64,000 nt of DNA from Brucella pituitosa (GTDB lineage Bacteria; Pseudomonadota; Alphaproteobacteria; Rhizobiales; Rhizobiaceae). Positions 1 to 11,084 of the stretch are shown here, one piece after another. Both the position numbers and the translations under genes were made by a program. The stretch lies in the NCBI RefSeq assembly GCF_003049685.1, contig NZ_PYSY02000001.1, positions 2,277,501 to 2,341,500 on the forward strand. Reading direction: 5' to 3'. The notes below the pieces were generated by a model that saw nothing but the letters and a program-made list of their open reading frames with translations, searched no databases and was not told where the DNA came from. The first letter of the stretch is position 1. Each line of letters starts with the position of its first letter.

Positions 1-479
1 TCGGTATGCGCCGACATCCAATTCTTGGCTACAGCCGAATGCATACAGGCGTCGATTGGGCAGCCCCCCGCGGCACACCAATCATCTCATCGGGTACTGG
101 TGTGGTGGAAAAGGCCGGATGGACCAATGGTTACGGCAATCAGACTTTGATTCGTCACGCCAATGGCTATGTCAGCAGCTACTCTCACCAGAATGCAATT
201 GCGCGCGGCGTAACTGCGGGGTCGCGTGTACGTCAAGGCCAGGTGATCGGTTATGTCGGATCAACCGGACTGTCGACCGGACCACATCTTCACTACGAAC
301 TGATCGTCAACGGGACCAAAGTTGATCCGCTTCGTATCCGCCTGCCAGATAATAAAGCGCTCAAAGGCAAAGAGCTGGAAGCTTTCAAGCAGGAACGTGA
401 CCGTATCGATACGCTCCTGGATACGGATGATGCAGGCAATGGCACTAAGCTTGCCTCCAGCGGGTCGACAAAGAGCTAA
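1..479 (+). CDS. M23 family metallopeptidase, C-terminal part (5' truncated)
   Basis: This is the C-terminal catalytic part of a LytM/M23 zinc endopeptidase, a family that cuts peptide cross-links in peptidoglycan or activates other murein hydrolases. The reading frame is open to the left edge, so the start lies outside the window. Visible motifs are the zinc-binding HTGVDWA and the second signature GPHLHYEL (HxH), in the usual order and spacing. The text before the first motif (GMRRHPILGYSRMHTG) is typical of an M23 core. About 45 charged residues follow the domain as a tail. The gene converges on an L,D-transpeptidase, another murein enzyme. Family is secure; whether it is an active hydrolase or an EnvC-like activator cannot be judged from the fragment. 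Confidence 0.9.
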   Translation, partial: GMRRHPILGYSRMHTGVDWAAPRGTPIISSGTGVVEKAGWTNGYGNQTLIRHANGYVSSYSHQNAIARGVTAGSRVRQGQVIGYVGSTGLSTGPHLHYELIVNGTKVDPLRIRLPDNKALKGKELEAFKQERDRIDTLLDTDDAGNGTKLASSGSTKS

Positions 480-547
480 TAATTCGTCGCCCCGGCCTAT
501 TGGCTTATCTAAGAACACACAAAACGCGAAAGCGCGGCGCATCTTTT

Positions 548-652
548 AGAGCGTGTTTCGATCTGATTGAATCAAATCGAAACACGCTCTAACTGTTTGT
601 TTTAACGCGCATCTTTTCCGAAAACCGTTTCACACTTTTCGGGATGCGCTCT
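548..652. repeat. Tandem pair of palindromic intergenic repeats
   Basis: Two palindromic units stand side by side between convergent genes. The first (548-590) has outer arms AGAGCGTGTTTCGAT and their complement around a short loop. The second (606-652) is the inverted copy of a unit seen many times here, consensus CGCATCCCGAAAAGTG, then CGGTTTTCGGA and ATGCGC. Copies also occur near 6401, 20777, 25033, 49591 and 62370. The position between two 3' ends suggests the transcripts can fold there, but no T-run is present. Confidence 0.75.
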
Positions 653-690
653 AAAATGCACCGCGCTTTTTATTCATGCTGTCGCCAAGT

Positions 691-2130
691 TCACTCCGTG
701 AACTCGACCGTCACGCCCGCTTTTACAAGCTTGGCCAGCTCTTCAGCATCCCAATTGGTCAACCGTACGCAGCCATGGCTGGATGTTTTGCCAATCCGTG
801 AAGGCTCAGGCGTTCCGTGAATACCGTAAGTCGGCTTGGAAAGCGCGATCCAGACAGTGCCGACAGGCCCGTTCGGTCCCGGAGGAATGGTCAGAACCTT
901 GTCATTGCTGCCCTGTTTGAAGTTGATCTTCGGATTGTAGGTGTAGTTTGGATTGATGGCGATACGCTGCACCTGCACGATGCCCGACGGGGATGGTGTG
1001 TCCGACGAACCGATCGTCGAAGGATAGGCCACGACGAGTTTGCCGGTTTCGTCATAGCCGCGCACTTGCTTACGCCCTTTGTCGGCGATGATTCGCGCAA
1101 CCTTTGTACGCACTGGCTTTCCCAGATTAGGGACTTTGACGATAGAACCCGGCTGGTTGAAGTTGACGCCTGGATTGATCTCTTTGAGATAAGCCTCGTC
1201 TATATGAAACTTTTCACCGAGCATTTCCGTGACAGACGTATAGGCCATGGCTGGAAGCTGAGCCTTATGCGCATAATCATCCGGAATGGACGCTACATAT
1301 TGACGGCCGACATCTTCATTGGTGATCGTATATTCGGTGAAGGCTGCGCCGCCGGTCGCTTCCAGCTCAGCATTGATCGCAGCGTCATCCTTTGGATCGA
1401 GAATCTTGCCAGTCATCTCGCCAAAAGCTGCAGCGGCCTTATCGACATTGCTGCCCGAACGACCATCAATGACACCCGGCGATGCGCCTGCCCGATCCAA
1501 CAGAATCTGATAGGCAGCGATCTTTTCCTTCGCTCCCTGCCCTTTCGGCATTTCTATAGCTGGAGTCATGTCATCGGGATTCGGTACAGCATGCGGTTGC
1601 ACGGGCGGCTGCTCATATCCCGGGTCACGATTGATGCTGGCGGTCGGCGATTCAGTGTCAGGATATTCAGTGCCAGCGGGCGGCAACTCGGAACGCTGAA
1701 CCTGTCCGTCGCGATTATAATCGTAAGCAGGTGCTGAAGGGGCATCCGGATAATAGTTCGGATCTTCCGGCACATTGCCAAAGCCGTCATAGGGCGCACC
1801 ACCACCGACCGGGCCGTCGGACCAGTTTCCGCCCTGCTGACCACCGCGCGCATAACGATCGGATTCGCGCGGATCTTCAATATTGATGACACGTCCGCGT
1901 CGGTCGAGCGTTACCTGACGACCATATTCATCAGTGTAAACCCGCACGCCCCTATCGCGGCCTTGATCGCGGCTACGCTCATTACCCCAGTCGAAAAGCT
2001 GGGCCATCTGCACGGGCTGCGAAACATTGGTCGTCGCATCGCGCTCTTCCGCATGAGCTGCCGCCCCTGCTGCAAGAATGATTGCAGAACCGAACAATCC
2101 GAAGCGAAGCATGCGTAAGAGATGCGACAT
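691..2130 (-). CDS. L,D-transpeptidase (YkuD domain), exported
   Basis: The protein (479 aa) belongs to the L,D-transpeptidases, periplasmic enzymes that form 3-3 cross-links in peptidoglycan or attach proteins to it. The N-terminus has a signal peptide (MSHLLRMLRF, then a hydrophobic stretch ending AAAHAEE). A Pro/Asp/Tyr-rich low-complexity region covers about residues 50-190, then a peptidoglycan-binding-like stretch, and the YkuD catalytic domain fills the last 140 residues. The catalytic signature SSHGCVRL holds the nucleophile at about Cys454, with the paired His in YGIHGTPEPS. Longer than a minimal YkuD enzyme because of the N-terminal linker. It is a single gene downstream of the clpB terminator. 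A start six codons later (2112) is also possible. Confidence 0.93.
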   Translation of the reverse strand: MSHLLRMLRFGLFGSAIILAAGAAAHAEERDATTNVSQPVQMAQLFDWGNERSRDQGRDRGVRVYTDEYGRQVTLDRRGRVINIEDPRESDRYARGGQQGGNWSDGPVGGGAPYDGFGNVPEDPNYYPDAPSAPAYDYNRDGQVQRSELPPAGTEYPDTESPTASINRDPGYEQPPVQPHAVPNPDDMTPAIEMPKGQGAKEKIAAYQILLDRAGASPGVIDGRSGSNVDKAAAAFGEMTGKILDPKDDAAINAELEATGGAAFTEYTITNEDVGRQYVASIPDDYAHKAQLPAMAYTSVTEMLGEKFHIDEAYLKEINPGVNFNQPGSIVKVPNLGKPVRTKVARIIADKGRKQVRGYDETGKLVVAYPSTIGSSDTPSPSGIVQVQRIAINPNYTYNPKINFKQGSNDKVLTIPPGPNGPVGTVWIALSKPTYGIHGTPEPSRIGKTSSHGCVRLTNWDAEELAKLVKAGVTVEFTE

Positions 2131-2266
2131 GGAGGAAACCCTGAATGATCTTATGCCGTATGGATGCAGTTATATGGTTAACAATTGTTTATTCAATAAC
2201 AGCAAATGCCAGATGAACTGGACATGAAGATGGCCATAAATACCGTTCACGCTTGCAGAAAAAAGG

Positions 2267-2300
2267 AAAAGCGCCGCAATCGGATGACTGCGGCGCTTTT
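2267..2300 (-). terminator. Rho-independent terminator of clpB
   Basis: A 12-bp inverted repeat (AAAAGCGCCGCA / TGCGGCGCTTTT) with a 10-nt loop lies 20 bases past the clpB stop. On the minus strand the stem is followed by a U-rich run (TTTTCCTTTTTT). Confidence 0.85.
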
Positions 2301-2319
2301 GAACATCACACATCAGGCT

Positions 2320-4941
<2,622 letters not shown>

Positions 4942-4993
4942 GATGTCTCCTTTTCCTTCCGACCCATTCTGGCATCGAAAGATATTTGGTGAC

Positions 4994-5018
4994 GGAGCTC
5001 CCGAATTCGGCAAGCTCC
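4994..5018 (-). promoter_or_regulatory. Hairpin in the clpB 5' leader
   Basis: Read on the minus strand, GGAGCT and AGCTCC enclose the self-complementary CCGAATTCGG. It lies between the putative heat-shock promoter and the ribosome-binding site, about 45 bases from the latter, so it does not directly cover the Shine-Dalgarno. It could stabilise the leader or take part in thermosensing; this is inference. Confidence 0.5.
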
Positions 5019-5031
5019 TTATCCGTCAAAT

Positions 5032-5061
5032 CATATGGGAAGATGGACAGGTTTCGGCAAG
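5032..5061 (-). promoter_or_regulatory. Putative sigma-32 (RpoH) promoter of clpB
   Basis: On the minus strand CTTGCC and CCCATATG are separated by 16 bases, close to the alphaproteobacterial RpoH pattern (CTTG, spacer, CCCATNT). It lies about 90 bases before the clpB start, as expected for a heat-shock gene. Confidence 0.65.
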
Positions 5062-5085
5062 ACCGTAATCGCTATAAAGGCGCAA

Positions 5086-5118
5086 ATAAAAATGGCGCGG
5101 AAAACCACGCCATCTTTG
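5086..5118 (-). terminator. Terminator of the DUF4167 gene
   Basis: An inverted repeat (GATGGCGTGG / CCGCGCCAT with one mismatch) is followed on the minus strand by TTTTTATTT, about 30 bases past the stop codon of the DUF4167 gene. Confidence 0.7.
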
Positions 5119-5145
5119 AATATCAATCAGTTGTCGGTTTAAAAA

Positions 5146-5994
5146 CTAAGCGTCGGAATCCGCCGTTTCAGCAACCGGTGTATCGCCAGCGCCTTCATCC
5201 TTGGCAACACGACGCGGACGACCCGGACGTCGCGTAGTGCGGCGGACAGGAGCTTCTTCTTCAGCCGAAGCTGCAACTGGTGCTTCAGCCGCAGGAGCAG
5301 CCTTTTCAACGACAGGAGCGGCTTCCTCTACGACAACCTTGGCAGGCTTTTCAGCGCGTGCGGGCTTTTCAACGACCGGTGCTGATACTGGAGCTGGCTG
5401 TTCGTCAGCTGCAGCAACCGGCGTCTCTACGGAAGGCTGTTCCGAAGTATCTTCTGAATTGAAACGTTCGCGTTGCGGGCGACGACCGCGACCAAGACGA
5501 CGCTGATCGCGTCCGTCACGGGGTTGCGAGCGGTTTTCCGAACGGTTCTCACTGCCTTGGTCGCCATAGACGACTTCAGCAGGTGTGCCTTCGATAACAG
5601 GCTGCGGGCCCGAACCGTTTACTGGCTGCGGTGCGGAAGCGGCTTGAACAAAGCCGTTTTCATTTTCATCTTCATCACCACCATCATTGTCGAAGTTTTC
5701 TTCGCGCTGATATGGAATGTTCTGCTGCGCCATGGCAGCCATGATGATGCGATTGTAATGTTCTGCGTGCTGAAGATAATTTTCAGCGATGACACGATCG
5801 CCGGACGCCTGCGCGTCACGAGCCAGTGTCGTATATTTTTCTGCAATATGTTGAGCATTGCCGCGGATTTTTACGTCCGGACCATTGCTTTCATAATTAC
5901 GCGACAGAGGATTGGGGCCCTTGCGGTTATTGTTGTTATTATTATTGTTATTCCCCCGTCCGCGCATGCGCCTGTTCTGCTGTGCTGGCCTCAT
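5146..5994 (-). CDS. DUF4167 domain-containing protein with poly-Asn tract
   Basis: The 282-aa protein starts MRPAQQNRRMRGRG, then a run of nine asparagines, then the conserved DUF4167 domain (about residues 25-95, containing GNAQHIAEKY and RVIAENYLQHAEHY). The rest is low-complexity, rich in Ala, Glu, Pro, Val and Arg, ending in basic GRPRRVAKDE. Such proteins are found throughout Hyphomicrobiales and have no settled function; the basic ends suggest nucleic-acid contact, which is inference. The ATG at 5994 has AAAAGAG at good spacing, while the ATG two codons earlier has none. The Asn run is encoded by AAT/AAC repeats, so copy number could drift without a frameshift. Confidence 0.88.
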   Translation of the reverse strand: MRPAQQNRRMRGRGNNNNNNNNNRKGPNPLSRNYESNGPDVKIRGNAQHIAEKYTTLARDAQASGDRVIAENYLQHAEHYNRIIMAAMAQQNIPYQREENFDNDGGDEDENENGFVQAASAPQPVNGSGPQPVIEGTPAEVVYGDQGSENRSENRSQPRDGRDQRRLGRGRRPQRERFNSEDTSEQPSVETPVAAADEQPAPVSAPVVEKPARAEKPAKVVVEEAAPVVEKAAPAAEAPVAASAEEEAPVRRTTRRPGRPRRVAKDEGAGDTPVAETADSDA

Positions 5995-6511
5995 AGTCAT
6001 CTCTTTTCAGATTAAAGGGCGTAAAATTCCCGTAGCGTAAAGCCACCGGCTTCGCATTATCGAGCCATGGAGGAAGCACACCCTAAAACTTCCCACACAT
6101 CGAATGGTTCTGAGTTCCGCACTGTCCATCAAAGACAACACGAACCTTTCGGGTTGGCATTTTGCTAGACCCGATCCGAAAAGACGAACTTCTCGGAACT
6201 ATTTTTGAAAGTCGTGCACTTCCGTACAAACCATCCCATGAGAAAACCCACATGGGAGCATGACCCAAAGTCGTCATGGAGCATTTCCGCCACCGCCCTC
6301 AAGCGGGCAAAACCATTCTGGCTGTATACGGTGGCTGGAAACTAAACGGCTTCGCGTCAAATTCCAAGCGCTTTTTTAGCATCATCGAGCGTTTTTTACA
6401 GCGCATCCCGAAAACTGTGAAATGGTTTTTGGACATGATACGCGCTGAAAACATCGTTGGATGCGTCGATCTGTTTCAATCAGACCACACACAACTCCGA
6501 CACTCGTTCGT
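5995..6511. other. About 500-base intergenic region with hairpins and one repeat
   Basis: No convincing gene is seen. It must hold the promoter of the DUF4167 gene. Imperfect hairpins lie at 6146-6183 (arms CTTTCGGGTT and ACCCGATCCGAAAAG) and 6234-6258 (CCCATG / CATGGG), and a palindromic repeat of the CGCATCCCGAAAA type is at 6401-6445. No match to tmRNA, RNase P or SRP RNA signatures was recognised. Confidence 0.5.
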
Positions 6512-7390
6512 TTAAAAGCCCATTGCATCTTTCTGCGTGAAAACCATGGCCCTTCTATGGCCACCGAGATCGCTTGCATTATTGATCAAATGGAAGTCGG
6601 CGCTTTCAAAAATCACGCTCACATCGTCAAACTGGCCTGCGCCAATTTCGACGGCAACTATTCCATCCTTATATAAGTACCCGGCCGCATGTTTTGCAAG
6701 GGCACGATAAAAATCCAGTCCATCCGCGCCTCCATCAAGGGCCGCCATCGGATCGTGCTCACGCACTTCTCGCGACAGATCCGCGATTTCTTCATGCGGA
6801 ATATAGGGGGGATTTGAAACAATAAGATGAAACCGCCCACGCACATTGGCAAACCAGTCGCTTTTGAGCGCCGCAAATCTGTCGCTCACGCCATTCATCG
6901 CCGCATTGATCCGCGCCATGGCCAGTGCGCCTTCAGCAACGTCCAGTCCGACGCCGTGAAGTTTTTCAAACTGATGCAGCAGTGAAATCACGATGGCGCC
7001 GGTCCCGGTGCCCATGTCGAGCGTCGTTGCCCGGCCATGCTGTACGATCAGTTTTTCGAGATAGGGTGAAACCAGCTCAACCAGCGCTTCAGTATCAGGG
7101 CGAGGTTCAAGCGTTTCCGGTGAAAGGCGGAAAGGCAAACCATAAAACTCGCGCATGCCGATAATGCGATGTACAGGCTCGCCAGCTATCCGACGCTCCA
7201 GTGCGTCATTCAATTGCACGACCTGCACTTCATCAATGAGCTTCTCCGGCGAGGAAATCAGATCAAGTCGCGTTGCGCCGGTGATCCACTCGACCAGAAG
7301 CTCTGCGTCGAGATCGGGTGTATCGAGTTCTGCCGCACGCAGCCGTGCACGGCTTGATGCCATCAAGCTATCAAGACGCTCGCCGCTCAC
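6512..7390 (-). CDS. prmC: Peptide chain release factor N5-glutamine methyltransferase
   Basis: PrmC (HemK) methylates the glutamine of the GGQ motif in release factors RF1 and RF2, raising termination efficiency. The 292-aa protein has an N-terminal helical substrate-binding domain (about 1-90), the SAM-binding motif DMGTGTGAI (125-133) and the catalytic NPPY at 193-196. It begins with GTG, overlapping the prfA stop as GTGA, so the two genes are translationally coupled and the enzyme is made with its substrate. This prfA-prmC order is widespread. The 3' end runs into an intergenic region holding a palindromic repeat. Confidence 0.96.
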   Translation of the reverse strand: MSGERLDSLMASSRARLRAAELDTPDLDAELLVEWITGATRLDLISSPEKLIDEVQVVQLNDALERRIAGEPVHRIIGMREFYGLPFRLSPETLEPRPDTEALVELVSPYLEKLIVQHGRATTLDMGTGTGAIVISLLHQFEKLHGVGLDVAEGALAMARINAAMNGVSDRFAALKSDWFANVRGRFHLIVSNPPYIPHEEIADLSREVREHDPMAALDGGADGLDFYRALAKHAAGYLYKDGIVAVEIGAGQFDDVSVIFESADFHLINNASDLGGHRRAMVFTQKDAMGF

Positions 7391-8466
7391 GCGTTTTCAC
7401 CCAGTTCCATCAGAAGTGATGTCTGGTGATCGGAGATCAATGCATCGACCAGTTCGTCGAGCTCACCCATCATCACACGATCAAGCTTATAGAGGGTCAG
7501 ATTGATACGGTGATCAGTAACGCGGCCCTGTGGAAAATTATAGGTACGGATGCGCTCGGAACGATCACCCGAACCGACCTGGCTGCGACGTGATTCCGAC
7601 CGTTCACTCTCAGCCTTCTGCCGCTCCATATCGTAAAGACGTGCGCGCAGGATCTGCATGGCACGGGCACGGTTCTGGTGCTGAGATTTTTCGGCCTGCA
7701 CCACCATGATGCCCGTTGGAATATGGGTAATACGCACAGCCGAGTCAGTCGTGTTGACGTGCTGTCCGCCGGCACCGGAGGCGCGCATCGTATCGATGCG
7801 GATATCCTCGTTGCGGATTTCAATGTCGATATCTTCGGCTTCCGGCAACACCGCAACGGTTGCAGCGGATGTATGAATGCGCCCGCCCGCTTCGGTTTCA
7901 GGCACGCGCTGCACGCGATGCACACCTGATTCGAATTTGAGCTTTGAGAAGACACCTTTGCCCGAAACCGTGGCAATGATTTCCTTATAGCCGCCTGCGT
8001 CCCCCTCGCTGGCCGACACCAGTTCGACCCGCCAGCCTTTTTCGGCTGCAAAACGCTCATACATGCGGAAAAGATCGCCTGCGAAAAGCGCGGCTTCCAG
8101 TCCACCTGTACCGGCACGGATTTCAAGGATTGCATTCTTCTCGTCGGCGGCATCTTTCGGCAGAAGAAGAATCTGCACTTCCTGCTCCAGCCCCTCAATC
8201 CGCTCAAGCACGCCCGGCAGTTCTTCCACCGCCAGCGCCCGCATCTCAGCATCGGTCGATGCGTCATCGCGCATGGAAGCGAGGTCCCGCGCTTCATTAC
8301 GCGCATCGGTCAGTTCACGGATTTTGCCCACGACGTCCTGAAGCTCGGAATATTCCGACGCAAGCTTTACATAGGTTTCCGAATCCGGATTGTTCGCCAT
8401 CTGGCTTTCAATCATCGAGAACCGCTTGAGAAGCTGGTCCATCCGGTCCTGTGGCAATGCGATCAT
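7387..8466 (-). CDS. prfA: Peptide chain release factor 1
   Basis: RF1 reads the stop codons UAA and UAG and triggers release of the finished peptide on the ribosome. The 359-aa protein has the RF1-type codon-recognition tripeptide PET (189-191, the PxT class) and the GGQ hydrolysis motif at 233-235 within SGAGGQHVN. The start [11 protein letters not shown] gives the normal family length; an upstream in-frame extension of 29 codons is not family-like. It overlaps prmC by four bases, and ptsP lies about 100 bases upstream on the same strand. Confidence 0.97.
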   Translation of the reverse strand: MIALPQDRMDQLLKRFSMIESQMANNPDSETYVKLASEYSELQDVVGKIRELTDARNEARDLASMRDDASTDAEMRALAVEELPGVLERIEGLEQEVQILLLPKDAADEKNAILEIRAGTGGLEAALFAGDLFRMYERFAAEKGWRVELVSASEGDAGGYKEIIATVSGKGVFSKLKFESGVHRVQRVPETEAGGRIHTSAATVAVLPEAEDIDIEIRNEDIRIDTMRASGAGGQHVNTTDSAVRITHIPTGIMVVQAEKSQHQNRARAMQILRARLYDMERQKAESERSESRRSQVGSGDRSERIRTYNFPQGRVTDHRINLTLYKLDRVMMGELDELVDALISDHQTSLLMELGENA

Positions 8467-8562
8467 TGGTATGTCCTGGTATCTATAGCTGTTACGCGAA
8501 TAAGCAGTATTGAGCGCCGCGCGCAATGCGCGGCACCCAAACATTCCATGCAATTTGCTACG

Positions 8563-10833
8563 CTATAACGGAATATCGTTGTCTTCGGCAAACTGAAGCA
8601 GCAATTCACGCATCGAATGTGCGCCATTGGGCTTGTCCAGCTTCTCGTTCAACAATGCATTGAGTTTGCTTACATCAAGCGCGCCAAGCATCGCCTTCAC
8701 TGGTCCGATATTGGCCGCCGACATGGAAATCGAGCGGAAGCCGAGGCCAAGCAGCGCCATCGCAGTCAACGGACGGCCCGCCATTTCACCGCATAACGTA
8801 ACCGGCTTTCCATGGCGATTTCCAGCATCGACAATATGACGAAGCGTACGCAGGAAGGCTGGCGAAAGCTGATCGAAACGACCGGAAATCAGCGAATTGC
8901 CGCGATCGACCGCCATCAGAAACTGGAACAGATCGTTGGAGCCAACCGAGACAAAGTCGACAATCGCCATCAACTCATCAAGCTGCCACAGAAGTGCAGG
9001 CACTTCGATCATCGCACCGAGTTTGAGATTGAGCGGCAGTGTATGAGCAAAGCGGGAAAGATGACGGACTTCGCGATCAATGATCTCGCGCGCGGCCTTC
9101 ACTTCACTAACTTCCGTGACCATCGGCAGCATGATTTTAAGTTCACGCCCACCCGCAGCTTTCAGCAGCGCGCGCAACTGTGTGCGCAGCAAGCCCGGAC
9201 GATCCAATGTCAGACGGATCGCGCGCCAGCCGAGAGCCGGATTTTCTTCCTGCGCTGTGGCACGGAAATAGGGGAGCACCTTATCGCCGCCAATATCGAG
9301 CGTCCGGAAGGTGACAGGCTTGTTGCCTGCCGCCTCGATTACCGAGCGATAAAGCCGTTCCTGCTGTTCAGCACGCGGGAAAGTCGACGCCACCATGAAC
9401 TGAAGTTCGGTACGGAACAAACCAATACCGGCAGCGCCCGATGCCGAAAGTTGCGGCAGATCCACCAGCAAACCGGCATTCATCAGCAGCGAGATATCGA
9501 CGCCGTCCTTTGTCAGAGCAGGCTTGTCGCGCGATTCACGATAAAGCGCCTGACGACGGGCACGGAAACGAACCTTTTCCGCATAGGCGGCTTCAACATC
9601 CGACTGCGGACGCAGATGCACGATGCCCTCATCGCCATCGACAATCGCCGCATCGTTGTTTTCAGCCATGGAAACAGCGCCTTTGGCCTGTCCCACGACC
9701 GGAATCCCCATCGCGCGTGCAACAATCACCACATGACTTGTTGCTGCACCATCTTCCAGAACCACGCCGCGCAAACGTTCACGCGGATAATCAAGGAGTT
9801 CGGCAGCACCCATGGTTCGCGCAACAATGATCGCGTCCTTGGCCAGAGATTCGGCCATGGTCTTTACATCGCGCCCCATGAGCTGTCGCAGCAAACGATT
9901 GGCCAGATCATCGAAGTCGGACAGGCGCTCACGCATATAAGGATCGGTCAGATGCACCATGCGCGCACGCGTGTCGCTCTGAACCTTTTCGACAGCTGCT
10001 TCGGCGGTCAAACCATTGTGAACTGCTTCTTCGAGACGGCGTACCCAGCCGCGATCATGGGCAAACATGCGGTAGGCTTCCAGCACTTCACGATGCTCAC
10101 CTTCAATCGCCACATCGCGGCGCGAAAGCATATCATCAATCGAAATGCGCAAAGACCCCAACGCTTCTTCCAGTCGGACCAGCTCAGCCTGACTGTCTTC
10201 ATTGAAGAGATTGGTTACAACGATACGCGGCTCGTGCAGTACGACATGGCCAAGGCCGATGCCGTCATTAAGCCCATTGCCAGTCACACTCATCGGACGG
10301 CCAAGATCCAGTTCAATGCCTGGACGCGCGAGACGCAGACCATCTCCCGTCGCAATGATTTCGGCCAGAACCATGGCTGTCGTTTCAAGTGCTTCTACCT
10401 CGTCCTCACGATAAGCGCGCTTGGTCTGGTTCTGGACAACAAGAACGCCCAAAGTGCGGCCAGCGCGAAGCACCGGAACACCGAGGAATGAATTATAGGC
10501 TTCTTCGCCTGTTTCCGGCAGATAGGCAAAAGCCGGGTGGCTCTGCGCGTCGGTCAGGTTCAAAGGGCGTGCACTCGCAGCAATGGTGCCGACAAGGCCC
10601 TGCCCCAAACGCAACTGCGCCAGGTGAACGGATTGTGGATTAAGACCTTCAGTGGCGTAGAGCTCAAGCACACCATCGGCGCGAAGAATGTAAAAGGAGC
10701 AGACTTCCGCAACCATGTTTTGCGCGATTTCACGGACAATCCGGTCAAGACGCTCCTGCGGCTCCAGCGGCTCCGCCATCAATTCGCGCAGCCGCTTCAA
10801 CAGCACGCGGGGACCGGTTGTCAGATCACGCAT
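8563..10833 (-). CDS. ptsP: Phosphoenolpyruvate-protein phosphotransferase, nitrogen PTS enzyme I
   Basis: EI-Ntr transfers phosphate from phosphoenolpyruvate to NPr, feeding the regulatory nitrogen PTS that controls metabolism and potassium rather than sugar uptake. The 756-aa protein has an N-terminal GAF domain (about 15-160), then the EI N-domain, the phosphohistidine region DGAATSHVVIVARAMGIP, and the PEP-binding TIM barrel with GIGLFRTELQFM and TLCGEMAGRP. The GAF domain distinguishes it from the sugar-PTS enzyme PtsI. The start MRDLTTGPRVLLKRL matches the family; a GTG 14 codons upstream (10875) is possible, and the only good ribosome site (GAGGAG) lies between the two. Confidence 0.95.
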   Translation of the reverse strand: MRDLTTGPRVLLKRLRELMAEPLEPQERLDRIVREIAQNMVAEVCSFYILRADGVLELYATEGLNPQSVHLAQLRLGQGLVGTIAASARPLNLTDAQSHPAFAYLPETGEEAYNSFLGVPVLRAGRTLGVLVVQNQTKRAYREDEVEALETTAMVLAEIIATGDGLRLARPGIELDLGRPMSVTGNGLNDGIGLGHVVLHEPRIVVTNLFNEDSQAELVRLEEALGSLRISIDDMLSRRDVAIEGEHREVLEAYRMFAHDRGWVRRLEEAVHNGLTAEAAVEKVQSDTRARMVHLTDPYMRERLSDFDDLANRLLRQLMGRDVKTMAESLAKDAIIVARTMGAAELLDYPRERLRGVVLEDGAATSHVVIVARAMGIPVVGQAKGAVSMAENNDAAIVDGDEGIVHLRPQSDVEAAYAEKVRFRARRQALYRESRDKPALTKDGVDISLLMNAGLLVDLPQLSASGAAGIGLFRTELQFMVASTFPRAEQQERLYRSVIEAAGNKPVTFRTLDIGGDKVLPYFRATAQEENPALGWRAIRLTLDRPGLLRTQLRALLKAAGGRELKIMLPMVTEVSEVKAAREIIDREVRHLSRFAHTLPLNLKLGAMIEVPALLWQLDELMAIVDFVSVGSNDLFQFLMAVDRGNSLISGRFDQLSPAFLRTLRHIVDAGNRHGKPVTLCGEMAGRPLTAMALLGLGFRSISMSAANIGPVKAMLGALDVSKLNALLNEKLDKPNGAHSMRELLLQFAEDNDIPL

Positions 10834-10987
10834 GATCGTCGGGGGCTCCTCATTCTGGTACAGGCTTAGCTTCACGCAAAGCCAGTTCCCATTACCCGCC
10901 TGCGAAGCGTTACGCCAAATCCTTTGTGAGCATTTTTGACACGCGCGTCTAGTCTCTTCGTCAGAAAATCTGACAACTTGTATAATA

Positions 10988-11034
10988 AGACAATGCCGCC
11001 CCCAAAAGTGGTGAGCGGCATTGTTTCAAAACGG
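10988..11034 (-). terminator. Stem-loop after lysC
   Basis: Perfect 10-bp arms ACAATGCCGC / GCGGCATTGT enclose a loop of about 25 bases, 50 bases past the lysC stop. The T content on the minus strand (CTTATTATAC) is modest, so it may be a weak or factor-assisted terminator. Confidence 0.55.
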
Positions 11035-11084
11035 GTCTTTGGTTGCGAGCCTCTCAGCCGGCTAATGATCCGACTAAGCGCTGA

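Noticed and set aside
8812..10491. 559-codon frame on the plus strand
   Set aside because: Antisense shadow of ptsP with unusual composition (rich in His, Gln, Arg) and no recognisable domain.
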